DNA of 13,477 nucleotides, taken from CAZGMJ01 sp964526785. Its GTDB lineage: Bacteria > Planctomycetota > Phycisphaerae > Sedimentisphaerales > Anaerobacaceae. The notes under the pieces were generated by a model. The model ran no database searches. It was given only the letters and a program-made list of their open reading frames with translations, and was not told where the DNA came from. Both the position numbers and the translations under genes were made by a program. Positions 6,899 through 13,184 of this stretch are shown here, piece by piece. Within the stretch, counting starts at the first letter, position 1. Every line of letters starts with the position of its first letter. The stretch lies in NCBI GenBank assembly GCA_964526785.1, contig CAZGMJ010000100.1:1-13477 (forward strand), in the 5' to 3' direction.

Positions 6899-7396
6899 AT
6901 GAATTATGCTTCTTGTACGCTGATGAGTTTAAAAGGAAATCGTACGCGCTACAGGGATGGACGATTGAGACCGAATGAGAAACAACCATCATTCTTCAAC
7001 AGGAAGATATCCGAGACGTTCCTTGATTTCGCATCACCGCTCGTGGACATGATGCCCGACGATGCGTCCACAGCCAGCATTCAGAGAGTACTCAAGATCG
7101 CATGCGCCGTATGGAACGCTATGATTTTCGAAGATGTCAAAGGCGACGACCATTATGTGGTTTGGATCAGAGAATTGATGGCCACGGATCCGGTCCTGGA
7201 TGTGCTGGCAACGGAACTCATTGGTCGAAAGCGTACGTTGTTCAATGATGATATAAGGTTGATCGGCGACTATAGAGTAACACGTAAGCACGGCGAGTTG
7301 AGGCTATGGGCCGAAGCGAGAGATCCACATACAATACCGCCGACCGAAGACTCTATCCCGAACCTGAGAGATCGTCACAGAAATCGACGGTCATAG
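6899..7396 (+). CDS. conserved-looking hypothetical protein, first of a four-gene plus-strand cluster
   Basis: A protein of up to 165 residues that I do not recognise by name. The clearly protein-like part starts near residue 28 (KQPSFFNRKISETFLDF) and continues through a helical middle (IQRVLKIACAVWNAMIFEDV) and a basic segment (LIGRKRTLFNDDIRLIGDYRVTRKHGELRLWAEARDPH). No enzyme motif, Cys pair or membrane segment is visible. The start is uncertain: the ATG at 6899 has no well-spaced ribosome binding site, while a TTG at 6965 follows AGGGA by about 7 bases and would give a 143-residue protein beginning just before the conserved part. It diverges from the methyltransferase, and the next gene starts 33 bases after its stop, suggesting co-transcription. 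Confidence 0.68.
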   Translation: MNYASCTLMSLKGNRTRYRDGRLRPNEKQPSFFNRKISETFLDFASPLVDMMPDDASTASIQRVLKIACAVWNAMIFEDVKGDDHYVVWIRELMATDPVLDVLATELIGRKRTLFNDDIRLIGDYRVTRKHGELRLWAEARDPHTIPPTEDSIPNLRDRHRNRRS

Positions 7397-7429
7397 GGAT
7401 TTGTTGATCATGAATCAACGGAGTCAGTT

Positions 7430-7861
7430 ATGGTCCAAACGGCTAGTAAACCGCAAAGAAGACACTTCTTCTTTTTGAATCCGTATGAAGATGCGGCGTT
7501 TACCAAATGTCCGAAATGCCAAGCCAAAACCAAGCTGCGCAGATTTCCGCTGGTCATCCACATAGAACCACGACAGCTGCTTCTATTGAACATAACGTGC
7601 CGCTACTGTCCACGTTGCGATCTTATAATCGCCAAGAAATCAAAGCTTGAATCTCTGATGGTTGCGTCTTTCGAAAATGCAAGACCTGAAATCATAGGCA
7701 ATGATTACCTCGTAATAGGCGTTGTCAATAGAAAGAACTGGCGAGAAAGTCAGCAAGGACGGTTGTATGACCGCGAAATTATCGAACGCATGTTGGTCTT
7801 CAAAGATGTCTGGAATTTTGAGCTGGTCCATGCTGGGTGGTACGCAGATGACAGCACTTGA
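7430..7861 (+). CDS. zinc-ribbon hypothetical protein
   Basis: A 143-residue protein whose ATG follows GGAG (7420-7423) by 6 bases. CPKC at residues 27-30 and CRYCPRC at 57-63 supply five cysteines in two knuckles, the pattern of a zinc ribbon. Basic and aromatic segments lie between and around them (RRHFFFLNPYED, KLRRFPLVIHIEPRQLLLLN). The second half (about 80-143) holds a possible small alpha/beta domain (YLVIGVVNRKNW, then VFKDVWNFELVHAGWY). I do not recognise the family. It probably forms an operon with the gene 33 bases upstream; the following gene has its own promoter-like site. Confidence 0.72.
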   Translation: MVQTASKPQRRHFFFLNPYEDAAFTKCPKCQAKTKLRRFPLVIHIEPRQLLLLNITCRYCPRCDLIIAKKSKLESLMVASFENARPEIIGNDYLVIGVVNRKNWRESQQGRLYDREIIERMLVFKDVWNFELVHAGWYADDST

Positions 7862-7962
7862 TTATAACCACGAGCTCTTCGGCAAACGCGTGTGCCTTTT
7901 TCATGGGTAAAGCGGACTCCGCGACCCAATTGCATATTACACGACCTAATCTTGAGTACCAG

Positions 7963-7968
7963 TATAAT
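7963..7968 (+). promoter_or_regulatory. perfect TATAAT -10-like element
   Basis: A consensus -10 hexamer lies 26 bases before the ATG at 7994, giving a predicted leader of about 19 bases. No good -35 is seen at 16-18 bases upstream, so the promoter would be weak or activator-dependent. Its position inside the longer open frame supports the later start for the gene at 7994. Confidence 0.4.
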
Positions 7969-7993
7969 ACGCACGGTTCATGAGGTCCCATGT

Positions 7994-8611
7994 ATGTGGC
8001 GAACATCGAACGGTACAAGAACACTCAAAGGTGCGGAGGCAAGACTCTTTGCCGAAGCTCTCTGGAGTTTGCTCGATGCGCCAATGGAGGATTGTGAGTA
8101 CGGCATCCAGTGCTTCGACAGCCTCACGTCCGGCCAGAAGGCGTCCGTGCTATCCACCATAGGCAATTGCCTGCTCCGAGAAGATGTACCGGCTGTTCCA
8201 CTGACGGCAGTTCTTGAAGGTGGAATCGCCACTGTGTTCCAGTTTCTCCGAGTGATGGTTGAGCTGGAGCTGGACAGTCCTGAAACCAGAACAGACTGCC
8301 GAGAACTCATCATCGCAGCCAGAGAACAGGGCCAGGAAGAGGAAATAGCCGACCTGTCTTGCGAGGATATGGAAGAATGGGAATTAGAGATCGAGGGACT
8401 GGAGGATTGCATCCTGTGGGACTCGGACTACCAGGATCATCACCTATACATGGATTACCCTCCTGAAGACTCTATGATCCGCAGGTACGTTGCAGGAATA
8501 TCAGACGAGTACTTCACCGGCATTGTCGATGACCTCAGAGATGATGGACAGATTGAGCGAACACTAAGTGAATTGAGAACCCTGTGCCGGTCGGTCTGTG
8601 AGAGCCGCTAG
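7994..8611 (+). CDS. acidic hypothetical protein
   Basis: A 205-residue protein from ATG 7994, 8 bases after GAGG. The open frame extends back to 7892, but that extension reads as non-coding and contains a TATAAT. Another ATG at 7990 in a different frame gives MYVANIERYK before losing the reading, so the extreme N-terminus might have suffered a frameshift. The N-terminal part (LKGAEARLFAEALWSLLDAP) and SGQKASVLSTIGNCLLREDVPAVPLTAVLEGGIATVFQFL look like a conserved helical domain. The C-terminal half is very rich in Asp and Glu (SCEDMEEWELEIEGLEDCILWDSDY). I do not recognise the family; highly acidic partners can bind basic proteins or mimic DNA, but that is speculation. The pRiA4b-like gene begins 33 bases downstream. 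Confidence 0.72.
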   Translation: MWRTSNGTRTLKGAEARLFAEALWSLLDAPMEDCEYGIQCFDSLTSGQKASVLSTIGNCLLREDVPAVPLTAVLEGGIATVFQFLRVMVELELDSPETRTDCRELIIAAREQGQEEEIADLSCEDMEEWELEIEGLEDCILWDSDYQDHHLYMDYPPEDSMIRRYVAGISDEYFTGIVDDLRDDGQIERTLSELRTLCRSVCESR

Positions 8612-8644
8612 CCACGAAACCAAGAACATTCTGTGAGAGCGATC

Positions 8645-9511
8645 ATGTCAAGGATGGAACAACCGACTTTTCCGCTGCGAATGACCCATGCACAGCGTCG
8701 TTGTGTTGCAGAACTCTTGGCCTATCTCCAGCCCAAGCTTCTGCTCGAATGCGGCAATCAGCGAACGCTCCAATTCACCCTCGATGAAATCAAGCAGATT
8801 GCCGGAGCATGCCGAGAAACCCTGCCTAAGGCACCCAACGGGATGAAACGCAATTCTCTATGGCATGTGCTAGACGTCAGCGAGCGCACCCTGGAGGCAT
8901 TCAGGGAAGGCAAAATACACCGCATACCGGCCGCTACGCTATACCAGTTCAAAATCACACTCAAGGATGTCAGGCCGGCCATTTGGCGCAGAATCCAAGT
9001 GAAAGACTGCTCTCTGGACAGGTTACATGTACATATACAGACAGCGATGGGGTGGACCAACTCGCACCTCCATCAGTTCAAGATCGACGGGATTGTTCAT
9101 GGCGACCCTGATTTGATCTGCGAGGGCTGGGAGGATGAAACATGGCCAGTCAACTCACTGGAGACCAAAGTGAGCATGATCGTCCCAGAGGACGGGACAC
9201 AAATGCTATTCGAATACGAGTATGACTTTGGCGATGGCTGGGAGCACGAGGTTCTGTTCGAAGGATGCCTGAGCCCCAAGAAGGGCAGCCGGTATCCAGT
9301 CTGCGTTGATGGCCGGCGAGCCTGTCCGCCTGAGGATGTGGGCGGAACGTTCGGCTACGAAGAGTACCTTGAAGCACTAGCCGATCCGAACCATGAGGAA
9401 CACGAATCCTTCATGGAATGGCGGGGGCCGTTTGATCCTGAAGCATTCGACGCCGATGCTGCAACCCGGAGAATGAGGCGGGGCCTGCCTGATTGGAGAA
9501 CCATGTGGTAG
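8645..9511 (+). CDS. pRiA4b ORF-3-like protein
   Basis: A 288-residue protein. The start at ATG 8645 is chosen over GTG 8633 because a GAGAG-type site precedes it. The N-terminal 98 residues are a helical extension of unknown role. Residues 99-270 match the plasmid pRiA4b ORF-3-like domain: YQFKITLKDVRPAIWRRIQV at 100-119, a W-N-S-H-L-H-Q-F segment at 137-145, YDFGDGWEH at 193-201, CPPEDVGG at 227-234 and FDPEAFD at 263-269. The family is sometimes labelled as a passenger or resolvase-related gene of IS1096-type elements, but its biochemical role is not established and no transposase or terminal repeats are present here. It closes the four-gene cluster and converges on the sulfatase gene 150 bases further on. 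Confidence 0.88.
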   Translation: MSRMEQPTFPLRMTHAQRRCVAELLAYLQPKLLLECGNQRTLQFTLDEIKQIAGACRETLPKAPNGMKRNSLWHVLDVSERTLEAFREGKIHRIPAATLYQFKITLKDVRPAIWRRIQVKDCSLDRLHVHIQTAMGWTNSHLHQFKIDGIVHGDPDLICEGWEDETWPVNSLETKVSMIVPEDGTQMLFEYEYDFGDGWEHEVLFEGCLSPKKGSRYPVCVDGRRACPPEDVGGTFGYEEYLEALADPNHEEHESFMEWRGPFDPEAFDADAATRRMRRGLPDWRTMW

Positions 9512-9535
9512 TCCTGAACAAGTAGGCCAAGAGCG

Positions 9536-9556
9536 ATCGCCTAAGCTGGTGGCGAT
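9536..9556. terminator. weak hairpin between convergent genes
   Basis: ATCGCC (9536-9541) pairs with GGCGAT (9551-9556) across a 9-base loop, 24 bases after the stop of the pRiA4b-like gene. No T-run follows. A second, looser inverted repeat is GTATGAAG (9581-9588) with CTTCATAC (9617-9624). Either could help end the two convergent transcripts, but neither is a proper intrinsic terminator. Confidence 0.25.
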
Positions 9557-9661
9557 GAACCGCAGGATAACCCATGGCCGGTATGAAGATTCAAATCGCG
9601 ACTTGCACCTCTCGCTCTTCATACACCAGCGATAACGACTACCGTCCATTGGGCACATTCG

Positions 9662-10999
9662 CTATATCCCGTCGCTTACGACCCAACCCCAGCCTTGTGG
9701 CACGGCGCCACCACCTTTGTAATCAGCACTCCGCTTCAAGGGTGGAAGCGTTGCGACAAACGCCTCATAGTGTTTGCGCATGTTGGTAACCACGCCAGGA
9801 CAACTGGCAGCCAGATTGGTTGTCTCTCGCGGGTCCTGGTGAATGTCATATAGGTGCCATTGCCCCTGCCGCTTTATGAGCCGCCAATTCTTCCACCGGA
9901 CTGCATAGAGGTTACGGCGAGGTGCGTCTGTGGGATCTGCGTTGTGCCAGTAGATGTACTCATGCGCATCGCCGCTTTTCTTACTCTTGAAGAATGGCAA
10001 CAGGTTGACGCCCTCACAACGTTTTGGGAGCGGACGATTCGCCACCGCGGCTACCGTGGCATAGAAATCCATGGTGCACATCATACCATCGTAGATCCTG
10101 CCTGCTGGGAGTGTGCCAGGCCAACTCACAATTGTGGGCGTATGGACCCACCCCTCGTACTGGGTACCCGGGCCCTTCCCACCACGATAGGGAGCAGATG
10201 AACCTCCGTTTGGGTTCGCGCCATTGTCACCCGTCAGCAGGATAAGCGTGTTCTTTTCAAGCTTGTGTCTCTTGAGCACCGCCAACAACCTCCCAACCTG
10301 GTCATCTACAGCCGCTACGGCCCCGCCGTACCACTTGTTTTCACCCTCGACACGTGATTTGTATCGCTCAGGCGTCCTATTGAGTGGTGAATGAATAGCA
10401 AATGGCGAAAAATACAGAAAGAAGGGCTTGTCCTTGTTCCTCTCGACGAATTCAACCATGTAATCGCCGTCAAGTTCTGTGAGGTAGACGGGTGTACCGT
10501 CTTCTCTTTCACGATCATAGTGCTTTCCGGGTGCGTGACGCGCCACTTCCATGAACCCTCTCTTGTGCGGACCTTGCCTCGTGCTGCCAATATCCCATTT
10601 ACCGATTTGTCCAGTCACATAGCCGGCATCACGCATGAACTCGGCCATGGTGGGATGATCCTTCGGAATTGGCATACCGCGAGCCATACCTGACTTACCG
10701 AATCGTTGTATGTACATTCCTGTCATCAGGCAACAACGACTCGGTGAGCATGGCGGGTTGGTGATATATGACATCGTGCATTTGACACCGTTTACAGCAA
10801 GCGAGTCGATATGCGGTGTCGGGATTTTCTTATTCCCGAAGCAGCCCAGGTCTCCATACCCCAGATCGTCGATGAATAGGATCACCACGTTGGCCTTCTT
10901 GCTGACCGACTCCGTCCCTCGTCCGAAAGCAGGCACCAGACCAAAGGCCAGAGCAGATGCTGTGGCCTTCATGTACTCACGGCGAGTATAGCTACGCAT
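9662..10999 (-). CDS. Tat-exported arylsulfatase-family sulfatase (formylglycine type)
   Basis: A 445-residue secreted or periplasmic enzyme expected to cleave sulfate esters, most likely on sulfated polysaccharides. The ATG at 10999 follows AAAGGA. The N-terminus TRREYMKATASALAFGLVPAFG is a twin-arginine signal. C84-S-P-S-R88 is the motif whose Cys is converted to formylglycine by a maturation enzyme not found in this window. Metal ligands are D44-D45 in FIDDLGYGD and D258-N259 in TGDNGAN; H203 (HSP) and K275 (RGGKG) also match the family. At 134-139 the usual GKWHLG reads KWDIG: Asp136 (codon GAT) stands where the catalytic His is expected. The length is normal for the family and the C-terminal region (YDIHQDPRETTNLA) is intact. 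Its upstream block matches that of the Rrf2 gene, so that protein probably regulates it. Confidence 0.92.
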   Translation of the reverse strand: MRSYTRREYMKATASALAFGLVPAFGRGTESVSKKANVVILFIDDLGYGDLGCFGNKKIPTPHIDSLAVNGVKCTMSYITNPPCSPSRCCLMTGMYIQRFGKSGMARGMPIPKDHPTMAEFMRDAGYVTGQIGKWDIGSTRQGPHKRGFMEVARHAPGKHYDREREDGTPVYLTELDGDYMVEFVERNKDKPFFLYFSPFAIHSPLNRTPERYKSRVEGENKWYGGAVAAVDDQVGRLLAVLKRHKLEKNTLILLTGDNGANPNGGSSAPYRGGKGPGTQYEGWVHTPTIVSWPGTLPAGRIYDGMMCTMDFYATVAAVANRPLPKRCEGVNLLPFFKSKKSGDAHEYIYWHNADPTDAPRRNLYAVRWKNWRLIKRQGQWHLYDIHQDPRETTNLAASCPGVVTNMRKHYEAFVATLPPLKRSADYKGGGAVPQGWGWVVSDGI

Positions 11000-11071
11000 T
11001 TGAGTTTCCTTTAGTCATACACCTATTGACAGTCATTTCAAAATCCCAATGGAGCTGCATAACTGCCCGAA

Positions 11072-11087
11072 GCGAGAAAACGCTCGC
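11072..11087 (-). other. short hairpin in the sulfatase leader
   Basis: GCGAG (11072-11076) pairs with CTCGC (11083-11087) across 6 bases, about 75 bases before the sulfatase ATG. If transcription starts from the promoter-like block at 11098-11142 this lies in the leader RNA. The rest of the gap between sulfatase and Rrf2 genes (11000-11238) shows nothing else I can support. Confidence 0.25.
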
Positions 11088-11097
11088 GCCCAGTGAG

Positions 11098-11142
11098 CTT
11101 GATTACAGACATTCTACAACAGGCTGCTGATTATGAACACAC
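11098..11142 (-). promoter_or_regulatory. promoter/operator block upstream of the sulfatase, similar to the Rrf2 gene's
   Basis: On the minus strand this holds TGTTCA (11139 to 11134), 17 bases, TAGAAT (11116 to 11111), then TGTAATCAAG (11107 to 11098). TAGAAT matches the -10 consensus at 5/6; TGTTCA is a poor -35. The same three words occur at 11636-11686 in the same order, with identical 17-base spacing between the first two and 6 extra bases before the third. The block is about 100-140 bases upstream of the sulfatase start. Confidence 0.55.
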
Positions 11143-11238
11143 GCGAATGGAAAAACGGTATTGGCATGTACGGATGGCCAAGGCCCTTGCACAATGTGTG
11201 CGAAGCTCTGTCCTGTGACGACCAGATTGCATTGTCAG

Positions 11239-11592
11239 CTATGCATCACGTCTCTTGTAGATTACCGTCTCTGCCATCGCATCCGTAAATGCTTTCAAGG
11301 GCTTTTTCATCTGTGGAACCGACGGGGTCTTGAGGTCTATTTCACCAAGGGTAATATTCCAGATATCCAGCAAGGTAACCTTTTGCGCCCGCAGTCGCAC
11401 TCCCCCTGCCCTGCCACGCTTGGACTCGATAATGCCGTGCATGCTCAATGACCGAAGGACTTTTTGCATGTAGCCGACAGAGAACCCCAGCGACTTGGCG
11501 ATATCCGCTGCCAAGAGAAACTTGTCGGCTCTTTGCTTCTTGAGCCACAACACGGTATTAACGGCCATTTCAAAATCGCGATTGAGTTTCAT
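11239..11592 (-). CDS. Rrf2-family transcriptional regulator
   Basis: A 117-residue DNA-binding protein. The ATG at 11592 follows GGAG by 5 bases. Residues 1-70 form the Rrf2 winged helix: MKLNRDFEMAVNTVLWLKKQ, the recognition region DIAKSLGFSVGYMQKVLRSLSMHGIIESKRG (30-60) and the wing GRAGGVRLR (60-68), followed by the family's LLDIW helix. Many Rrf2 proteins carry three cysteines near residues 90-110 for an iron-sulfur cluster; this one has no cysteine at all, so it cannot sense through such a cluster. It sits upstream of the sulfatase on the same strand, 239 bases away, and the two genes share an upstream block, which points to autoregulation plus control of the sulfatase. Confidence 0.88.
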   Translation of the reverse strand: MKLNRDFEMAVNTVLWLKKQRADKFLLAADIAKSLGFSVGYMQKVLRSLSMHGIIESKRGRAGGVRLRAQKVTLLDIWNITLGEIDLKTPSVPQMKKPLKAFTDAMAETVIYKRRDA

Positions 11593-11635
11593 GATTGCTC
11601 CATTTTCAACCCAAAAGATGCATGCATTTAGCGGC

Positions 11636-11686
11636 CTTGATTACATTGTCAAGCATTCTATATCAAACCGTGTATTGTGAACACAT
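11636..11686 (-). promoter_or_regulatory. promoter/operator block upstream of the Rrf2 gene
   Basis: On the minus strand it reads TGTTCA (11683 to 11678), 17 bases, TAGAAT (11660 to 11655), a stretch containing TTGACA (11653 to 11648), then TGTAATCAAG (11645 to 11636). It is the sister of the block before the sulfatase. The consensus TTGACA could alternatively act as a -35 for a start nearer the gene. The block is 45-95 bases before the Rrf2 ATG, a usual place for an autoregulatory operator. Confidence 0.55.
11637..11664 (+). promoter_or_regulatory. candidate plus-strand promoter for the winged-helix-like gene
   Basis: TTGATT (11637-11642) and TATATC (11659-11664) are separated by 16 bases. 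They overlap the Rrf2 promoter block on the other strand, so the two divergent genes could be controlled together. The leader to the ATG at 11794 would be about 120 bases, which is long. Confidence 0.25.
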
Positions 11687-11793
11687 ATTATTGATAAAAA
11701 GCAATGCAATTTGCCGTTGGCCGCCTGAAACCCTGTGGCAGCCCAGCACGGATGCATGTTGACCTCATGCAAAGAGAACCGTATCCTGCTCTC

Positions 11794-12012
11794 ATGATCA
11801 AGCTCTCAACGGCACAAAAGAACATCATCGAAGCCCTCGGCCAGGACACACTCAAGACAGATGAACTGGCTGCTAAGGCAGGTTATGAACTGAGCGGTAA
11901 TTTCAGAGAGGCGGTAACCTCGCTTCGCAAGCAAGGTATCCTCGGCAATAACCGACCGGGATATTACGTGATGCCTGAATACAAGCATCTACTGGACCAT
12001 ATTACCGGCTGA
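11794..12012 (+). CDS. small winged-helix-like protein
   Basis: A 72-residue protein beginning MIKLSTAQKNIIEAL. The sequence LKTDELAAKAGYELSGNFREAVTSLRKQGILGNNRPGYYV (residues 20-59) has the helix-turn-helix-wing pattern of a winged-helix DNA-binding domain, with GNNRPGYYV as the wing. No ligand domain is attached. The start is uncertain: no clear ribosome binding site precedes ATG 11794, and the open frame extends to 11704 with ATGs at 11752 and 11767, but the extra 30 residues look non-coding. It is divergent from the Rrf2 gene and lies 63 bases before the HU/IHF-like gene. Confidence 0.65.
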   Translation: MIKLSTAQKNIIEALGQDTLKTDELAAKAGYELSGNFREAVTSLRKQGILGNNRPGYYVMPEYKHLLDHITG

Positions 12013-12013
12013 C

Positions 12014-12041
12014 TTGCCCACCGCCCCTTTTCCAGTACACT
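12014..12041 (+). promoter_or_regulatory. weak candidate promoter for the HU/IHF-like gene
   Basis: TTGCCC (12014-12019) and TACACT (12036-12041) lie 16 bases apart, each 4/6 to consensus, in the 63-base gap before the ATG at 12076. The leader would be about 28 bases. Confidence 0.25.
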
Positions 12042-12075
12042 CACCGCTGATATTCGACCAATCCGGGGCCAATCG

Positions 12076-12411
12076 ATGCCAACAGTAACCAAACAAGAAC
12101 TCGTCGACCGCATCACAGAGCAAACGCAAGCCAGGCAAACCGTCGTAAAGACCGTCATCGAGTCCTTCATGGAAAACCTTACAGCAGAGCTGGCAAACGG
12201 TAACCGCCTGGAGTTTCGGGATTTCGGCGTATTCGAGACAAAGATTCAACCAGCACGAACCGCTCAAAACCCCAGAACACTGGAGCCCGTACAGGTTCCA
12301 GCCAAGCGCAAGGTCAAGTTCAAACCGGGAAGGTTGATGCGCGAAGGGCTGAACAGCCGTCCTCCAGATTGCACAACACTTTCGAGTTGCCCATCGAGAG
12401 TCAGATGTTAG
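12076..12411 (+). CDS. HU/IHF-family DNA-binding protein
   Basis: A 111-residue nucleoid protein that binds and bends DNA as a dimer. Helical N-terminus TKQELVDRITEQTQARQTVVKTVIESFMENLTAELANG is followed by the family core RLEFRDFGVFETKIQPARTAQNPRTLEPVQVPAKRKVKFKPG; the R-x-A-x-N-P segment is the arm with the DNA-intercalating proline. It resembles IHF subunits more than HU in this arm. After residue about 94 there is a tail with two cysteines (SRPPDCTTLSSCPSRVRC) not usual for the family, so the protein is about 15 residues longer than typical. GGGG lies 8 bases before the ATG. The next gene begins 9 bases after its stop. Confidence 0.9.
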   Translation: MPTVTKQELVDRITEQTQARQTVVKTVIESFMENLTAELANGNRLEFRDFGVFETKIQPARTAQNPRTLEPVQVPAKRKVKFKPGRLMREGLNSRPPDCTTLSSCPSRVRC

Positions 12412-12420
12412 GCTGTATCC

Positions 12421-12855
12421 ATGATAGATCTGGACCAACAACTCGCACGTATTTACGAAATCATCGGCGGTAAGGACACCCCCTTTGAACAGGCCCGTCA
12501 GAGATTCTACGAGCACCTCTGCAACGCTCTATCATTGCCATGTGAAGTTACTGGGACCGAAGACTTCAACTGGGAGGAGTTTTACATCATGGGCCCGGGT
12601 GATCCGAAAGAGCACGAGCGTCTGCGGAAGAGCCAACCTTCTTACATGGATATGTACGACTTGCTCATTATCAAGGATGACCGCGTCTCTCCGTGGATGC
12701 TGTTTGGGATGGGAGACATCGCCGCCCACGTTCGCCGCAAATCAGACGGCAAAGAGTTCATTCTTGGCCTTGGTGAACTTGAACCGACTGACAGGAAATC
12801 TGAGAACTATCAGCTACTTGCTGATTACAGCGTATGGATTGCCAACTTCCGATGA
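12421..12855 (+). CDS. conserved-looking hypothetical protein
   Basis: A 144-residue acidic protein of unknown function. The ATG follows AGG by 8 bases, and the gene starts 9 bases after the HU/IHF-like stop, so the two are probably co-transcribed. The centre LPCEVTGTEDFNWEEFYIMGPGDPKEHERLRKSQPSY (39-75) and the end HVRRKSDGKEFILGLGELEPTDRKSENYQLLADYSVWIANFR look strongly conserved. From memory, very similar proteins of the same length occur widely in planctomycetes and verrucomicrobia; I cannot name a function. No catalytic motif, signal peptide or membrane segment is seen. The next gene starts 22 bases downstream. Confidence 0.8.
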   Translation: MIDLDQQLARIYEIIGGKDTPFEQARQRFYEHLCNALSLPCEVTGTEDFNWEEFYIMGPGDPKEHERLRKSQPSYMDMYDLLIIKDDRVSPWMLFGMGDIAAHVRRKSDGKEFILGLGELEPTDRKSENYQLLADYSVWIANFR

Positions 12856-12877
12856 AATACTCGCTGGATGAGAATTG

Positions 12878-13138
12878 ATGGAGAAGACAGGATTCACGCC
12901 AATATCTTTTGATGAATACGTTGACCGACACATGAAGGCCAACCCAAAAGACGCTTCGCGCAAAGAGGTCGTAACAGCTCTTAGGTCTGCCTTGGATGAT
13001 CACAACAGCGGCGTAAAATGCCAATGTGGAAATCCAATATGGGTCATTGGTTCTGCTTTTGCCGGCAACGCCTGTTTTACCTGCATTACAGGTGAGGCTT
13101 TTCCAGATAGCGATTATGAGATTGACGAGGCGATCTGA
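12878..13138 (+). CDS. small CxC/CxxC protein, hypothetical
   Basis: An 86-residue protein. ATG 12878 is preferred; a TTG one codon earlier is also possible. Cysteines at 48 and 50 (CQC) and 66 and 69 (CFTC) make a likely zinc site, in the setting CQCGNPIWVIGSAFAGNACFTC, followed by ITGEAFPDSDYEIDEAI. The N-terminal half (ISFDEYVDRHMKANPKDASRKEVVTALRSAL) is helical. I have a recollection of near-identical small proteins in related genomes, but without known function. It follows the preceding gene by 22 bases, forming a likely operon with it and with the HU/IHF-like gene. Confidence 0.78.
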   Translation: MEKTGFTPISFDEYVDRHMKANPKDASRKEVVTALRSALDDHNSGVKCQCGNPIWVIGSAFAGNACFTCITGEAFPDSDYEIDEAI

Positions 13139-13184
13139 GCAGCTGTATGGAGTATTGTTGTGGGCCGCTTGACGGTGGCTCCAT

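Noticed and set aside
8645..9511. pRiA4b ORF-3-like gene as evidence of an IS1096-type transposon
   Set aside because: No transposase, terminal inverted repeats or target duplication were seen nearby; the domain occurs widely outside transposons.
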